From Gammaproteobacteria bacterium (GTDB taxonomy: Bacteria > Pseudomonadota > Gammaproteobacteria > Pseudomonadales > Azotimanducaceae): a stretch of 61,859 nucleotides of DNA. Under the pieces are notes generated by a model. The model was given only the letters and a program-made list of their open reading frames with translations. It was not told where the DNA came from and searched no databases. The position numbers and the translations under genes were made by a program. The stretch spans positions 1 to 61,859 of the forward strand of contig JAPPHD010000069.1 in assembly GCA_028821125.1 (NCBI GenBank), read 5' to 3'. Positions 41,928 through 50,220 of this stretch are shown here, piece after piece; the stretch's first letter is position 1; every line of letters starts with the position of its first letter.

Positions 41928-43244
41928 CTACCGTTGAACCCGCCCTGCCTTCATGACGAACGTAACCTCTCGAAGTGCGCCGATGTCCGCAAGCGGATCG
42001 CCCCGCACCGCGATCACGTCCGCCAGCCGGCCGGGCTCGAGAGAACCGGCGTCGTCTGCAAGGCCCAGCAACTCCGCGGCTTCCGTAGTGGCCGCGCGAA
42101 TTGCGTCGGCGTTGGTCATGCCCACCTTCACCAGCCATTCGAGTTCACGTGCGTTCTGCCCGTGGGGTACCACGCCGGCATCCGTTCCCAGGGCGATCCT
42201 GACACCGGCCCGGTAAGCGCTGCCGACGTTTTCCGGGTGGTGCCGGAGAAAGTCCCGCATCCGCGACCGCATCGGGCCTTCGGCGCCTCCGACCTCCTTC
42301 GCGATGACATCCTGCACCGAAAGGGTGGGCACAAGGAATGCGCCCCGGTCCAGGAACAGCGCTATCGACGCCTCGTCCAGAAAGGAGCCGTGTTCGATCG
42401 AGTCGGCGCCCGCCTCCAGGGCGGCATTGATTCCCGCCGTGCCGTGGGCGTGCGCGGCTACCTTCAGCCGTAGGCTCCGTGCGGTTTCGACCAGCGCCAA
42501 GAGTTCGTCGCTCAGGAAGGCGGGCGGATCGTCCTTGCCGCCGTTGCGCTCGCCGCCGCCCCCGGTGGCGTTGATCTTGACCAGGTCCGCCCCTTGCCGG
42601 AACTGTCCGCGCACGGCTTTTCGACAGGCTGCGACACCGTCGCAGACGCCCGGGGTATCGAGCCTGGAAGCGATCTTTTCCGGACGGCCAAGGATGTCGG
42701 CATGGCCGCCGGTCGCGGAAATCGAGCCGCCGGCGACAAGCATGCGGGGCCCGTCGATGCGGCCCTCGGCAATGGCATCCCTGAGCACGATGATCGGCCA
42801 GGAGTACGGCCGGGCGCCGAGGTCGCGGACCGTGGTGAATCCCGCCCGCAAGGTACGGCCTGCGTTGACGATTCCCTCGATCAGCATCTCCTCGCCGGTC
42901 GTCTCGAATCGGTTCGCCTCCCGTTCGGGACTGAGCGTGAGATGCACGTGCGCATCGATCAGCCCCGGCATGACGAAGCGGTCGAGCAGCTCGATCGTCT
43001 CGGTGTTTTCCGGGGCGAGGCCCAGTTCCTCCGGCGCTAGAATCCCATCGCTGACGGATTTGATTCGGGTCCCTTCGATACGGAGCGTCTGCCGTGTCCT
43101 TGGCGGAGCGGCGGCGTTAATGAGGAGGGTGCCGGCGTGTATGAGCGTGACCTGTTCCGGCAAAGGCGGGCTTTGTGAATCGGATTCGTGGGCAAACGCG
43201 CTCACGGCCATCAATGCGCAACCGCAAGTCGCAAGAAACCTCAA
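41928..43244 (-). CDS. Exported amidohydrolase (Xaa-Pro dipeptidase-like)
   Basis: The 438-residue precursor has a signal peptide ending AVSAFAHES. Metal ligands: HVH in LIDAHVHLTL, Lys in ADLVKINATGGGG, His in AAHAHGTAG, His in DSIEHGSFLD and Asp in IALGTDAGVVPHG. This pattern (KINATGG, AHAHG, IEHG) is that of the characterised COG1228 prolidases. Likely periplasmic dipeptidase. Its stop precedes the FAD monooxygenase start by about 55 bp. Confidence 0.9.
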   Translation of the reverse strand: MRFLATCGCALMAVSAFAHESDSQSPPLPEQVTLIHAGTLLINAAAPPRTRQTLRIEGTRIKSVSDGILAPEELGLAPENTETIELLDRFVMPGLIDAHVHLTLSPEREANRFETTGEEMLIEGIVNAGRTLRAGFTTVRDLGARPYSWPIIVLRDAIAEGRIDGPRMLVAGGSISATGGHADILGRPEKIASRLDTPGVCDGVAACRKAVRGQFRQGADLVKINATGGGGERNGGKDDPPAFLSDELLALVETARSLRLKVAAHAHGTAGINAALEAGADSIEHGSFLDEASIALFLDRGAFLVPTLSVQDVIAKEVGGAEGPMRSRMRDFLRHHPENVGSAYRAGVRIALGTDAGVVPHGQNARELEWLVKVGMTNADAIRAATTEAAELLGLADDAGSLEPGRLADVIAVRGDPLADIGALREVTFVMKAGRVQR

Positions 43245-43257
43245 GGCGCCACTACCA

Positions 43258-43383
43258 TCACGACAGGGAAGAGGTGGCCTGGGCCTCCTCCTTCTCCGCC
43301 CAGAACTCGTCAGGAAAGTCCGCGCAGACCTTGCGCACGCTGTCGCGAATCAGGCGATGCTCGTCGGTGTCGGAAAAACCCAT
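43258..43383 (-). pseudogene. Acyl-CoA dehydrogenase N-terminal fragment
   Basis: On the minus strand a 41-codon frame reads MGFSDTDEHRLIRDSVRKVC then ADFPDEFWAEKEEA and soon stops at TGA. The pattern (D-x-RxMIRD-, CADFPDEYW) is the start of an acyl-CoA dehydrogenase. The other 340 or so residues are missing. The rest of the 248-bp gap shows nothing else. Confidence 0.75.
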
Positions 43384-43492
43384 CGTCGGCTGCACTCCGG
43401 CAAACGGGGAATTCTAACGCCAATGGCGGGCGGGGGCCGCAGCCTGCGCATCGAGGTCGGATGGGCGCGCGACGCGTCTGCACCGGCTGCAA

Positions 43493-44725
43493 TCAGGTGA
43501 GGTCGTTACGGATAAAGGCGCCGCCCTTCATGACCATGGGCATCTCCTGGCGGTAGCGCTCGAAGATGCTGACGTCGTCCAGCGGATTCCGGTTCAGGAC
43601 CAGCAGATCGGCGAAATACCCGGGCGCCACACGACCGAGGTCATCGCCGCGCTGGGCGATCTCGGCGTTCACCGAGGTGGCCGAGCGCAGGATGTCGATA
43701 GGCTTGTCGACGGCGGAGCGGAAGCGCATCTCGCTGGCCTGCATGTCGTGGAACTCGGTGCCGAACAGGTCCGTGCCCATGCCGATCTTCACGCCGGCGC
43801 GGCGGCAGGCCTCGATGGATTCGAGGACCGTATCGAGCATGCCGCCCACCTTGTCGATGCTCTCCTGGGGCATGCCGGCCTGCGCCCCGCTTTCCAGGAT
43901 CTCGTGCACCACCGCAAGAGTCGGCACCGTGTAGGCGCCGGCCTCCGCGATCAGGCGGGCGGTCTCGTCGGTGACGTGGCTCGCGTGGTCGATGGACCGG
44001 ATACCCGTCTCCACGCAGCGTCGGGCGCCGTCGTCGGTGTGGCAGTGGGCGATCACGTACTTGCGCCGGGTGGCGGCCTCCTCGACGGCGGCGCGCAGTT
44101 CGCCGTTGGTGAACTGGGGCATCCAGATGGGGTCGCTCGGCGAGGCCACGCCGCCGGAGATGAACACCTTGACGTGGTCGGCGCCCTTGCGCAGTTCGTC
44201 GCGCGCCACCTTGCGCACCTCGTCCACCCCGTCCACCACCTGGCAGATCACGCCGGAATAGGCGCAGTTGCAGGGTTCCTCCTGCACGCCCGGGCGCATG
44301 TCGCCGTGCCCGCCGGTCTGGGAAAGCGCCTTGCCGCCGTAGAGAAACCTGGGACCGCGCACCAGGCCCTGCTCCACGGCCAGCGACAGCCCCACATCGC
44401 CGCCTCCCGGGTCGCGCACCGTGGTGAAGCCACGTTGCACAGCGTCTTCGAGATGCTTGATGGCATAACTGACGAGCAGCGGCTTGGGCATGCGGTCGAG
44501 CGCCTGCATGTCGAAGGTGGGCGAGTAGGCGTGGAAGTGCAGGTCGAGCAGCCCCGGCATCAGGAACCGGCCGCCGCAGTCGATGACCCTTGCTGCATCC
44601 AGCGCAATGGGCCTGTCGGAGACTTCGCGAATGCGGTCGCCCTCCACGGCGACGTGCATGCCGCCCTGCACGGCCTCGCTCACGCCGTCGAACAGTTCAC
44701 AGTTGGCCAGTACGTACAGAGTCAT
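43493..44725 (-). CDS. Cytoplasmic amidohydrolase (imidazolonepropionase/prolidase-like)
   Basis: The 410-residue protein is taken from the ATG at 44725 because GGAGGAATTC stands directly before it; the alternative ATG 12 bases upstream is part of that ribosome site. Metal ligands: HFH in LLDLHFHAYS, Lys in ADHVKVFISGGVAS, His in IAHCHTDDG, His in RSIDHASHV and Asp in IGMGTDLFGTEF. It has no signal peptide, unlike the other six relatives in the window, and so would process substrate already inside the cell. Divergent from the next amidohydrolase. Confidence 0.9.
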   Translation of the reverse strand: MTLYVLANCELFDGVSEAVQGGMHVAVEGDRIREVSDRPIALDAARVIDCGGRFLMPGLLDLHFHAYSPTFDMQALDRMPKPLLVSYAIKHLEDAVQRGFTTVRDPGGGDVGLSLAVEQGLVRGPRFLYGGKALSQTGGHGDMRPGVQEEPCNCAYSGVICQVVDGVDEVRKVARDELRKGADHVKVFISGGVASPSDPIWMPQFTNGELRAAVEEAATRRKYVIAHCHTDDGARRCVETGIRSIDHASHVTDETARLIAEAGAYTVPTLAVVHEILESGAQAGMPQESIDKVGGMLDTVLESIEACRRAGVKIGMGTDLFGTEFHDMQASEMRFRSAVDKPIDILRSATSVNAEIAQRGDDLGRVAPGYFADLLVLNRNPLDDVSIFERYRQEMPMVMKGGAFIRNDLT

Positions 44726-44887
44726 GAATTCCTCCATCTTGTTACCGGGGGCGCATTTCAGATTCGACGCAATATGCCACGGCAGACCGCAGTCTTGGGG
44801 AAAGGAGGAGGGCCGCGCGTCTCATGCGCTACGTGAACGCAGGAGTCCGGGATCGATTTCGCCCGTTGCCCGGGGAGCCGCAGGGAC

Positions 44888-46399
44888 ATGCCAGAAACGG
44901 AGAAATTCAATCCGGTTCCATTCCTGTCAGCATTGTGTCTGGCGTTGACCGGCTGCGAACCCGCAGGCAACCCGGCCGATCCGCCCTCCGAAACCCCGGC
45001 AGGCGCGTCCTCCGGTTACGCTGTGGAAAGCCCCACGACCGCCGCCGCAAGCAATGCGGCCGGCGACGCGCCTGTCACCGCCCTGGTCGGCGGGATCCTG
45101 ATCGACGGCACCGGCGCCGCGCCCCTCGCCGATGCCGTGGTGCTCATCGACGGATCGGAAATCGCTTCCGTCGGCGCCCGCGGGGAAGTGGCGTTGCCGG
45201 AGGGTACCCGCGTTGTCGAAATCGGCGGAAAGTGGCTTGTCCCCGGGCTGATCGATGCCCATGTCCACTTCATGGAGTCCGGGCGCATCTATACCAAGCC
45301 GGGGCAGATCGACCTGACCCACCTGGTGCCCTACGACGAGGAAGTGGCCTGGATGCAGCAGCGGGTGCCGGTCACGCTCAAGTCGTACCTGTGTGCCGGG
45401 GTGACCGGCGCGGTGTCCGTCGGCGGCCCGCGGTTCGAGTACGAGGTGCGCGAGCAGGCGAGGGCGCGCCACGACGCGCCCGATGTCTATGTCGCCCACG
45501 GCCCGGTTACCCTGGTGCCCGCGGCGACTCTCTTTCCGCCGTTCGACGGCGATGTGTCGGTGCGCTCGGTCACCGACCCGGGCAGTGCCGCGGAGACGAT
45601 CCGGCAGGGCGCCCAATGGGAAGCCGACCTGGTCAAGACCGGCTATCTCGGTGGACCTTTCGCAGACCAAGAAAAGGACTATGCCGCCATGCACGAGGCA
45701 ATCGTCGCCGAGTCCGCGGTACACGGATTCAAGGTCACCACCCACGTCACGGAACTGGAGCCGGCGCGAACCCTGGTCGAACTGGGCGTCGACAGCCTGC
45801 AGCACCTGCCGCTGGACGCTTCGCTCGATGCAGCTTTTCTGGAGCTCGCGAAATCGAGCGGAGTCGTGGTGGTGCCGACGCTCGCGGTATGGCGCCGGAA
45901 TTTCGTCGATGTCTACGACCGGAGCTTCGACCTCCTGCCAATCGAAGAGCAGTGCGGCGACCCCCAGGTGATCGCTTCCTGGCACGAAGTCGGCGAACTG
46001 CCGGCGCCGCCTCCTGAAGTCATGGAGATGTACGGAGGCGTCATGGCCGTTGCGGCCGGGAACACGAAACGGCTCCTCGATGCCGGAGTACCGCTCGCGG
46101 CGGGCTCCGATACCGGCAACCTGGGTCTGCTGCACGGCCCTTCCCTGCACTACGAATTGAAGCTCCTGGGCGAAGCGGGAGTGCCGCCGGCCGAACTCAT
46201 CGTCGCCGCCACGCTGCATGCCGCCATGGTCGCCGGACAGGCGGACCGCGTCGGCTCCATCGAACCCGGCAAGCAGGCGGATCTGTTGGTGATCGAAGCC
46301 GACCCGCTTGCCGACATCGGCAATCTGCAGGCGATCGGCCAGGTCATCAAAAGCGGTGTCGTATTCGATCCGGCAACGTTTTTGCCGCCCGCCGAATAG
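44888..46399 (+). CDS. Lipoprotein amidohydrolase
   Basis: The 503-residue protein has lipobox CLALTGC (Cys23) followed by a Pro/Ala/Ser-rich linker of about 40 residues. Metal ligands: HVH in LIDAHVHFME, Lys in ADLVKTGYLGG, His in VTTHVTELEP, His in DSLQHLPLD and Asp in LAAGSDTGNLGLLHG. It differs enough from the other six to form its own branch. Probably anchored in the periplasm and hydrolysing an amide or lactam. The start is 162 bp from the divergent relative at 44725. Confidence 0.88.
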   Translation: MPETEKFNPVPFLSALCLALTGCEPAGNPADPPSETPAGASSGYAVESPTTAAASNAAGDAPVTALVGGILIDGTGAAPLADAVVLIDGSEIASVGARGEVALPEGTRVVEIGGKWLVPGLIDAHVHFMESGRIYTKPGQIDLTHLVPYDEEVAWMQQRVPVTLKSYLCAGVTGAVSVGGPRFEYEVREQARARHDAPDVYVAHGPVTLVPAATLFPPFDGDVSVRSVTDPGSAAETIRQGAQWEADLVKTGYLGGPFADQEKDYAAMHEAIVAESAVHGFKVTTHVTELEPARTLVELGVDSLQHLPLDASLDAAFLELAKSSGVVVVPTLAVWRRNFVDVYDRSFDLLPIEEQCGDPQVIASWHEVGELPAPPPEVMEMYGGVMAVAAGNTKRLLDAGVPLAAGSDTGNLGLLHGPSLHYELKLLGEAGVPPAELIVAATLHAAMVAGQADRVGSIEPGKQADLLVIEADPLADIGNLQAIGQVIKSGVVFDPATFLPPAE

Positions 46400-46626
46400 C
46401 GCGGCGGAATGTGCGGCCAGGCTGGCCGGGCCGCCCCAAGGCCGCCTGGGATGCGGGACTCCTGGCGAGGCAGTCCCAGGGCGCGCCAGGAAAGACGGCA
46501 AGGCCAGGTTTGAATCGGGCGTGAGTGAACGATGGCTCACATCCGGAGGAGTCAATTTCTTTGCGCGCCAACTGTCCGATTGCGCGATAATGCCGCTCAC
46601 GATTCCCATGCAGTCAAGGAGCCGGC

Positions 46627-46785
46627 ATGATTGAGAGCAGTTGGATCGAGGTTGCAATTGTGGTGGCGACGATTCTGGGGTCACACTGGGTTCTGCACCG
46701 AGATATCGCGTCGCTACGGGAGCGCATGGCGCGTATCGAGGGTATGTTCGAAGGATTCACCGGCAGGCGCCAGGAGGGTCAGTGA
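46627..46785 (+). CDS. 52-residue single-span membrane protein
   Basis: The frame starts at ATG with AAGGAG five bases upstream, a strong ribosome site. The protein is MIESSWIEVAIVVATILG plus a charged helical tail (HRDIASLRERMARIEGMFEG) with heptad-like spacing. One membrane helix plus a short coiled coil suggests an inner-membrane scaffold or accessory subunit. I do not know the family. The 227-bp gap upstream shows GC-rich short repeats but no gene. Confidence 0.7.
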   Translation: MIESSWIEVAIVVATILGSHWVLHRDIASLRERMARIEGMFEGFTGRRQEGQ

Positions 46786-46970
46786 AGCGGCCGAACGGTT
46801 GCGGCCGTTGGCGCTTAAGCCGTATCAAGACCAAGCGTGCCCTGATCAATCGAGTGTTGCCCGAGTTCGTAGCGCACCGCCAGCGGCTCGATCCGGGGGA
46901 ACTCGAAGGCGCCAGTCTGCCGGGCCCGGATTACGATCACAAGGCGCCACGGGCAGCGGGCGGCTGCTGA
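46782..46970 (+). CDS. Possible 62-residue basic ORF coupled to the membrane peptide
   Basis: A GTG overlaps the preceding stop (GTGA) and opens a frame beginning VKRPNGCGRWRLSRIKTKRA. The protein is basic and matches nothing I recognise. It could be a coupled small gene or a chance frame. Confidence 0.25.
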   Translation: MKRPNGCGRWRLSRIKTKRALINRVLPEFVAHRQRLDPGELEGASLPGPDYDHKAPRAAGGC

Positions 46971-47081
46971 ACTGATCGCGTCAACCCCTCGATTCCCTAG
47001 CCGCGCAAGGGCCACGATTCATCTCGCCGCGGGCCATCCGGCAATGTACCTTTAGCGGTGCCGCAGCCTGGAGTGGCGCCA

Positions 47082-47927
47082 ATGCAGGAATGGCTGGCCG
47101 TCCATGAACCGGAAATCCGGTTCGGGGCTTTCCTGTCGGTTCTCATTGCCATGATGCTCTGGGAAGTCGCGTTCCCGCGGCGTCGACGTTCCCTGGCCCG
47201 GCGCGGCCGTTGGGCCACCAACCTGTCGATGGTCGCCATCAATACCGGTCTCTCGAGATTCGTCATCCCGATGCTGGCGGTGGGTACGGCGGAAATTACA
47301 TCAACCCATGGCTGGGGATTGCTCAATGCATGGTCAATCCCCGCATGGCTGGCCGTCCCCATCGCGGTGCTGGCGCTCGATTGCCTGATCTACGGCCAGC
47401 ACGTGCTGTTTCACGCCTTCCCGCCACTCTGGCGTTGCCACATGGTGCACCACAGCGACCCCGACTTCGACACGACGACGGGCGTTCGCTTTCATCCCAT
47501 CGAAATCCTCATCTCGCTGGGCGTCAAGATGACGGCGGTGCTGGCGCTTGGGGCGTCGCCCGAGGCTGTCATCCTGTTCGAAGTGCTGTTGAACGGCACG
47601 TCGCTGTTCAACCATGGGAACGTGCGGCTGCCCGGCACCGCCGACCGGGTACTGCGCCTGTTCCTGGTAACACCGGACATGCACCGCGTCCATCACTCCA
47701 TCCACAGGGCGGAGACGAACAGAAATTTCGGATTCAACTTTCCCTGGTGGGACCGGCTGTTCGGCACCTATCGCGCCCGGCCCGCCGCAGGGCACACGGA
47801 AATGACCATCGGGCTGGAGCAATTTCGGGAACCCGCACGGCTGGGTGTGCGCCGCCTGCTGCTGATGCCGTTCATCGACCGGGCCGGAGACTACGCGATG
47901 GCGCAATCGAAAGCGGGGCACCAGTAG
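47082..47927 (+). CDS. Sterol desaturase/fatty-acid hydroxylase family membrane enzyme
   Basis: The 281-residue protein (from ATG 47082; an in-frame GTG at 47058 would add 8 residues) has several membrane segments and the di-iron His clusters HVLFH, HMVHHS and HRVHHS, in the usual order of the FA-hydroxylase superfamily. Such enzymes insert hydroxyl groups or double bonds into lipids at the membrane. The end of the protein (PWWDRLFGTY) is typical. The substrate lipid is unknown. Confidence 0.9.
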   Translation: MQEWLAVHEPEIRFGAFLSVLIAMMLWEVAFPRRRRSLARRGRWATNLSMVAINTGLSRFVIPMLAVGTAEITSTHGWGLLNAWSIPAWLAVPIAVLALDCLIYGQHVLFHAFPPLWRCHMVHHSDPDFDTTTGVRFHPIEILISLGVKMTAVLALGASPEAVILFEVLLNGTSLFNHGNVRLPGTADRVLRLFLVTPDMHRVHHSIHRAETNRNFGFNFPWWDRLFGTYRARPAAGHTEMTIGLEQFREPARLGVRRLLLMPFIDRAGDYAMAQSKAGHQ

Positions 47928-47962
47928 CGCGCCGGTGCAGCACCCGGTTCCGCTCAACCGGG

Positions 47963-48388
47963 TCAGGCCACCGGGTTGTGCCAGGCGAGGCCCGAAAAGC
48001 GGGCGAAGTCGCTGTCGTTCGAGTGCAATCGGGCCTGGTGCTCGATGGCCAGCGCCGCCAGGTGCGCATCCGTGACCAGGTTGGAACTGACGTGCGAAAC
48101 GAGCAGGCCGGCCAGCAGTTCCATGTGCGCAGGGCCCGGCTGGACGACACGGGTGTGTGGCTGCTCAAGCCATGAGCGACAATGGCCGATGGCCTCCGGC
48201 GCGCTCATGGGCTGCACCAGAACCCTGCGGTTCGACATCAGCCTGACGAAGCCCAGTACCACGGCCCAGGCCAGCGCCACGGGCTCCGTACCGGACAGGC
48301 AGTCCTCCCACCAGTCTTTCGCCCTGGCGTGGTGCGGCGCGTCCTCGTTGTAGGCGTAGACGAGGAGATTGATGTCCGGGAGTATCAA
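47963..48388 (-). CDS. PIN-domain ribonuclease toxin
   Basis: The 141-residue protein opens with ILPDINLLVYAYNEDAPHH and has TDAHLAALAIEH and HSNDSDF, the acidic residues of a PIN domain. The start is a TTG at 48388, one base after the antitoxin stop; no ATG or GTG is available nearby in frame. It forms a toxin-antitoxin pair with the next entry. Confidence 0.85.
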   Translation of the reverse strand: MILPDINLLVYAYNEDAPHHARAKDWWEDCLSGTEPVALAWAVVLGFVRLMSNRRVLVQPMSAPEAIGHCRSWLEQPHTRVVQPGPAHMELLAGLLVSHVSSNLVTDAHLAALAIEHQARLHSNDSDFARFSGLAWHNPVA

Positions 48389-48389
48389 C

Positions 48390-48662
48390 TCACTCCGCCG
48401 GTTGGTGGCGACTCTCCAGAAACGCCTCGGTTTGCAGTTCGTCGACCAGCTGGTTGAGCTTCAAGGGGTCCAGCCCCGGCATGAATCCGCGGGGCGCCGA
48501 GGCGACGCGGTAGCGGGGCCTGGGTTCGAGCGGCTTCGCACCGGTGGCGAGGCCATTGCGCAACGCTGCGTTGACGACGTACTTGAAGGGCTTGCCGCTG
48601 TCGTGGGCAATTTTTTTCAGCGCTGCCAGAAGGTCGTCGTCGATGGTGAGTGTCGTGCGCAT
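48390..48662 (-). CDS. Ribbon-helix-helix antitoxin
   Basis: The 90-residue protein begins MRTTLTIDDDLLAALKKIA, a ribbon-helix-helix DNA-binding unit, followed by KYVVNAALRNGL and a disordered, proline-rich tail that would wrap the PIN toxin. It precedes the toxin by 1 bp. ATG start. Confidence 0.85.
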   Translation of the reverse strand: MRTTLTIDDDLLAALKKIAHDSGKPFKYVVNAALRNGLATGAKPLEPRPRYRVASAPRGFMPGLDPLKLNQLVDELQTEAFLESRHQPAE

Positions 48663-48713
48663 TGAAGCATCATAGTGCGACTTATCTAAGGCATCAAGAT
48701 GTCAACCCGTCGT

Positions 48714-48833
48714 TCACAGGATGTAGTCGAGAAAACAGATTTCCATGCCGCTCGACATCAGTCCCATCTCGCGGCGCATGCAGCTAACGCCGATCACCGG
48801 TTTGCCCTTCGCTGAGCTAATATCTTCGGACAT
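48714..48833 (-). pseudogene. Class-I glutamine amidotransferase (peptidase C26) N-terminal fragment
   Basis: On the minus strand a 39-codon frame from ATG 48833 reads SSAKGKPVIGVSCMRREMG and stops after FLDYIL. KPVIGVT/SC-x-RRE is the start of gamma-glutamyl-gamma-aminobutyrate hydrolase-type proteins, which are about 240 residues long. The rest is missing. Confidence 0.6.
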
Positions 48834-48856
48834 ACGGGCAGGGAATGTGCGGTGAG

Positions 48857-50109
48857 ATGAACGACATTGCAAGACTGACGCTTGCGGGATTGATATGCGC
48901 GGCGTTGCTCGCCGCCTGTGCGCGTCCCGGCGAGGCGCCTGGCAAAAGCCGCCAGACCGCACAGGAGCCGGCCGCCGCAGAGACAACATCGAGCCGGCTC
49001 GAGGAGAACAGTTCCGCCGAATGAAAGCCTCCTACAACACGGTGGCGGGCGAGGACGACCCCATGACCATCCCTGGATTGGACATGGGCGATTTCATGTC
49101 AACCGAGATTCGCCCGTCGGGCCGCGCCACCCTGGTGCCCGGCTTCATGAAAGGCGTGGAGGCGGGGCATGCGCGCTTCGGCAAGGTGCCCTTCGCAGAC
49201 CTGTTCGACGCTTCCATCCGTATCGCGGAGGAAGGCATGCCGTTCAATGCGGGCTTGGTGCAGAACGTGGCCTTCCGGTCCAACGTCCTCTCCCGCCGCC
49301 CCGAGACCCGGGCGATCTTCTTCCGGGAAGACGGCGCCCCTCACGAACTCGGCGACAATTTCCGGCAGCCGGCGCTGGCGGCGACGCTGCGCCGGGTGGC
49401 CGCTGACGGCAACGTGGATTACCTGTACAGCGGCGAGTGGGCGGAAAAACTGGTCGCCGCGGTGCAGGAGGAAGGCGGCCGGATGACCATGGAAGACCTT
49501 GCCGCCTACGATGTCATCTGGAGCGACCCGGTCGTGGCGGACTATGCCGGACACCAGGTATTCTCCCACGGGCTTCCGGCCACCGGAGGCGTCAACACCA
49601 CCGAGGCCCTGAATATCCTGGAGGCCGCCGACATCAAGTCGATGGGGCACTACACGGAATCGCCCGAAGCCCTGTTCTGGCTGACGCAGCTCACACGATT
49701 GTCCATGGCCGGCTACCTGTTCCCGCATCTCGCCGACGAAGTACAGGGCGTGGACATGTCGCTGCAAGGGCGGCTCGGCAAGGGCCTGCACCAGAAGACC
49801 ATCCAGATGCTGCACTCCATCCTGGATTTCGGCTACAGCCCCGACGAAGCCGCGGGCGCCCCGGCCTTCGGCTCCCCGGAATTCACGTCGACCGGCCTAA
49901 CCGAGCGGACCAGCATCGTCGAGGGCGAATTCGATCCCGAGGTGGTGGCCGCCGCCAACGCCCTGGGTGCCAACCTCTACGAAGACGACCTGCTGCAGGG
50001 CGGCTGGTCCGGGGCCATGATCGATCCCGAAACCGGCAAGCGCACCGGCGGCGTATCCATGGTATGGGCACTGACGCCCGAGAACGACAGCCGGCCTGTC
50101 GGATACTAA
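48857..50109 (+). pseudogene. ggt: Gamma-glutamyltransferase with two internal deletions
   Basis: A first frame (48857-49024) encodes a lipoprotein signal (LTLAGLICAALLAAC) and stops. A second frame starting at ATG 49021 encodes 362 residues of GGT: RATLVPGFMKGVEAGHARFG, YLYSGEWAEKLV, GLPATGGVN and QKTIQMLHSILDFGYSP. Compared with normal GGT (about 560 residues), the first 90-100 mature residues (GGSAVDAA region) are gone. The stretch between the late large subunit (LADEVQGVDMSLQGRL) and the late small subunit (GLHQKTIQ) is also gone. The latter contains the Thr that performs self-cleavage and catalysis, so the product cannot be active. Confidence 0.85.
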
Positions 50110-50220
50110 CCCGACCCATTGAAAGAGGCCCTGTTGGCAATACCCCGGACCTCCGTTTTCGTTTTGAGGGTATCGAGCGGGGGCGCGTCATAGATTCGGT
50201 CTGACCAGGGAAGCTGAAAG

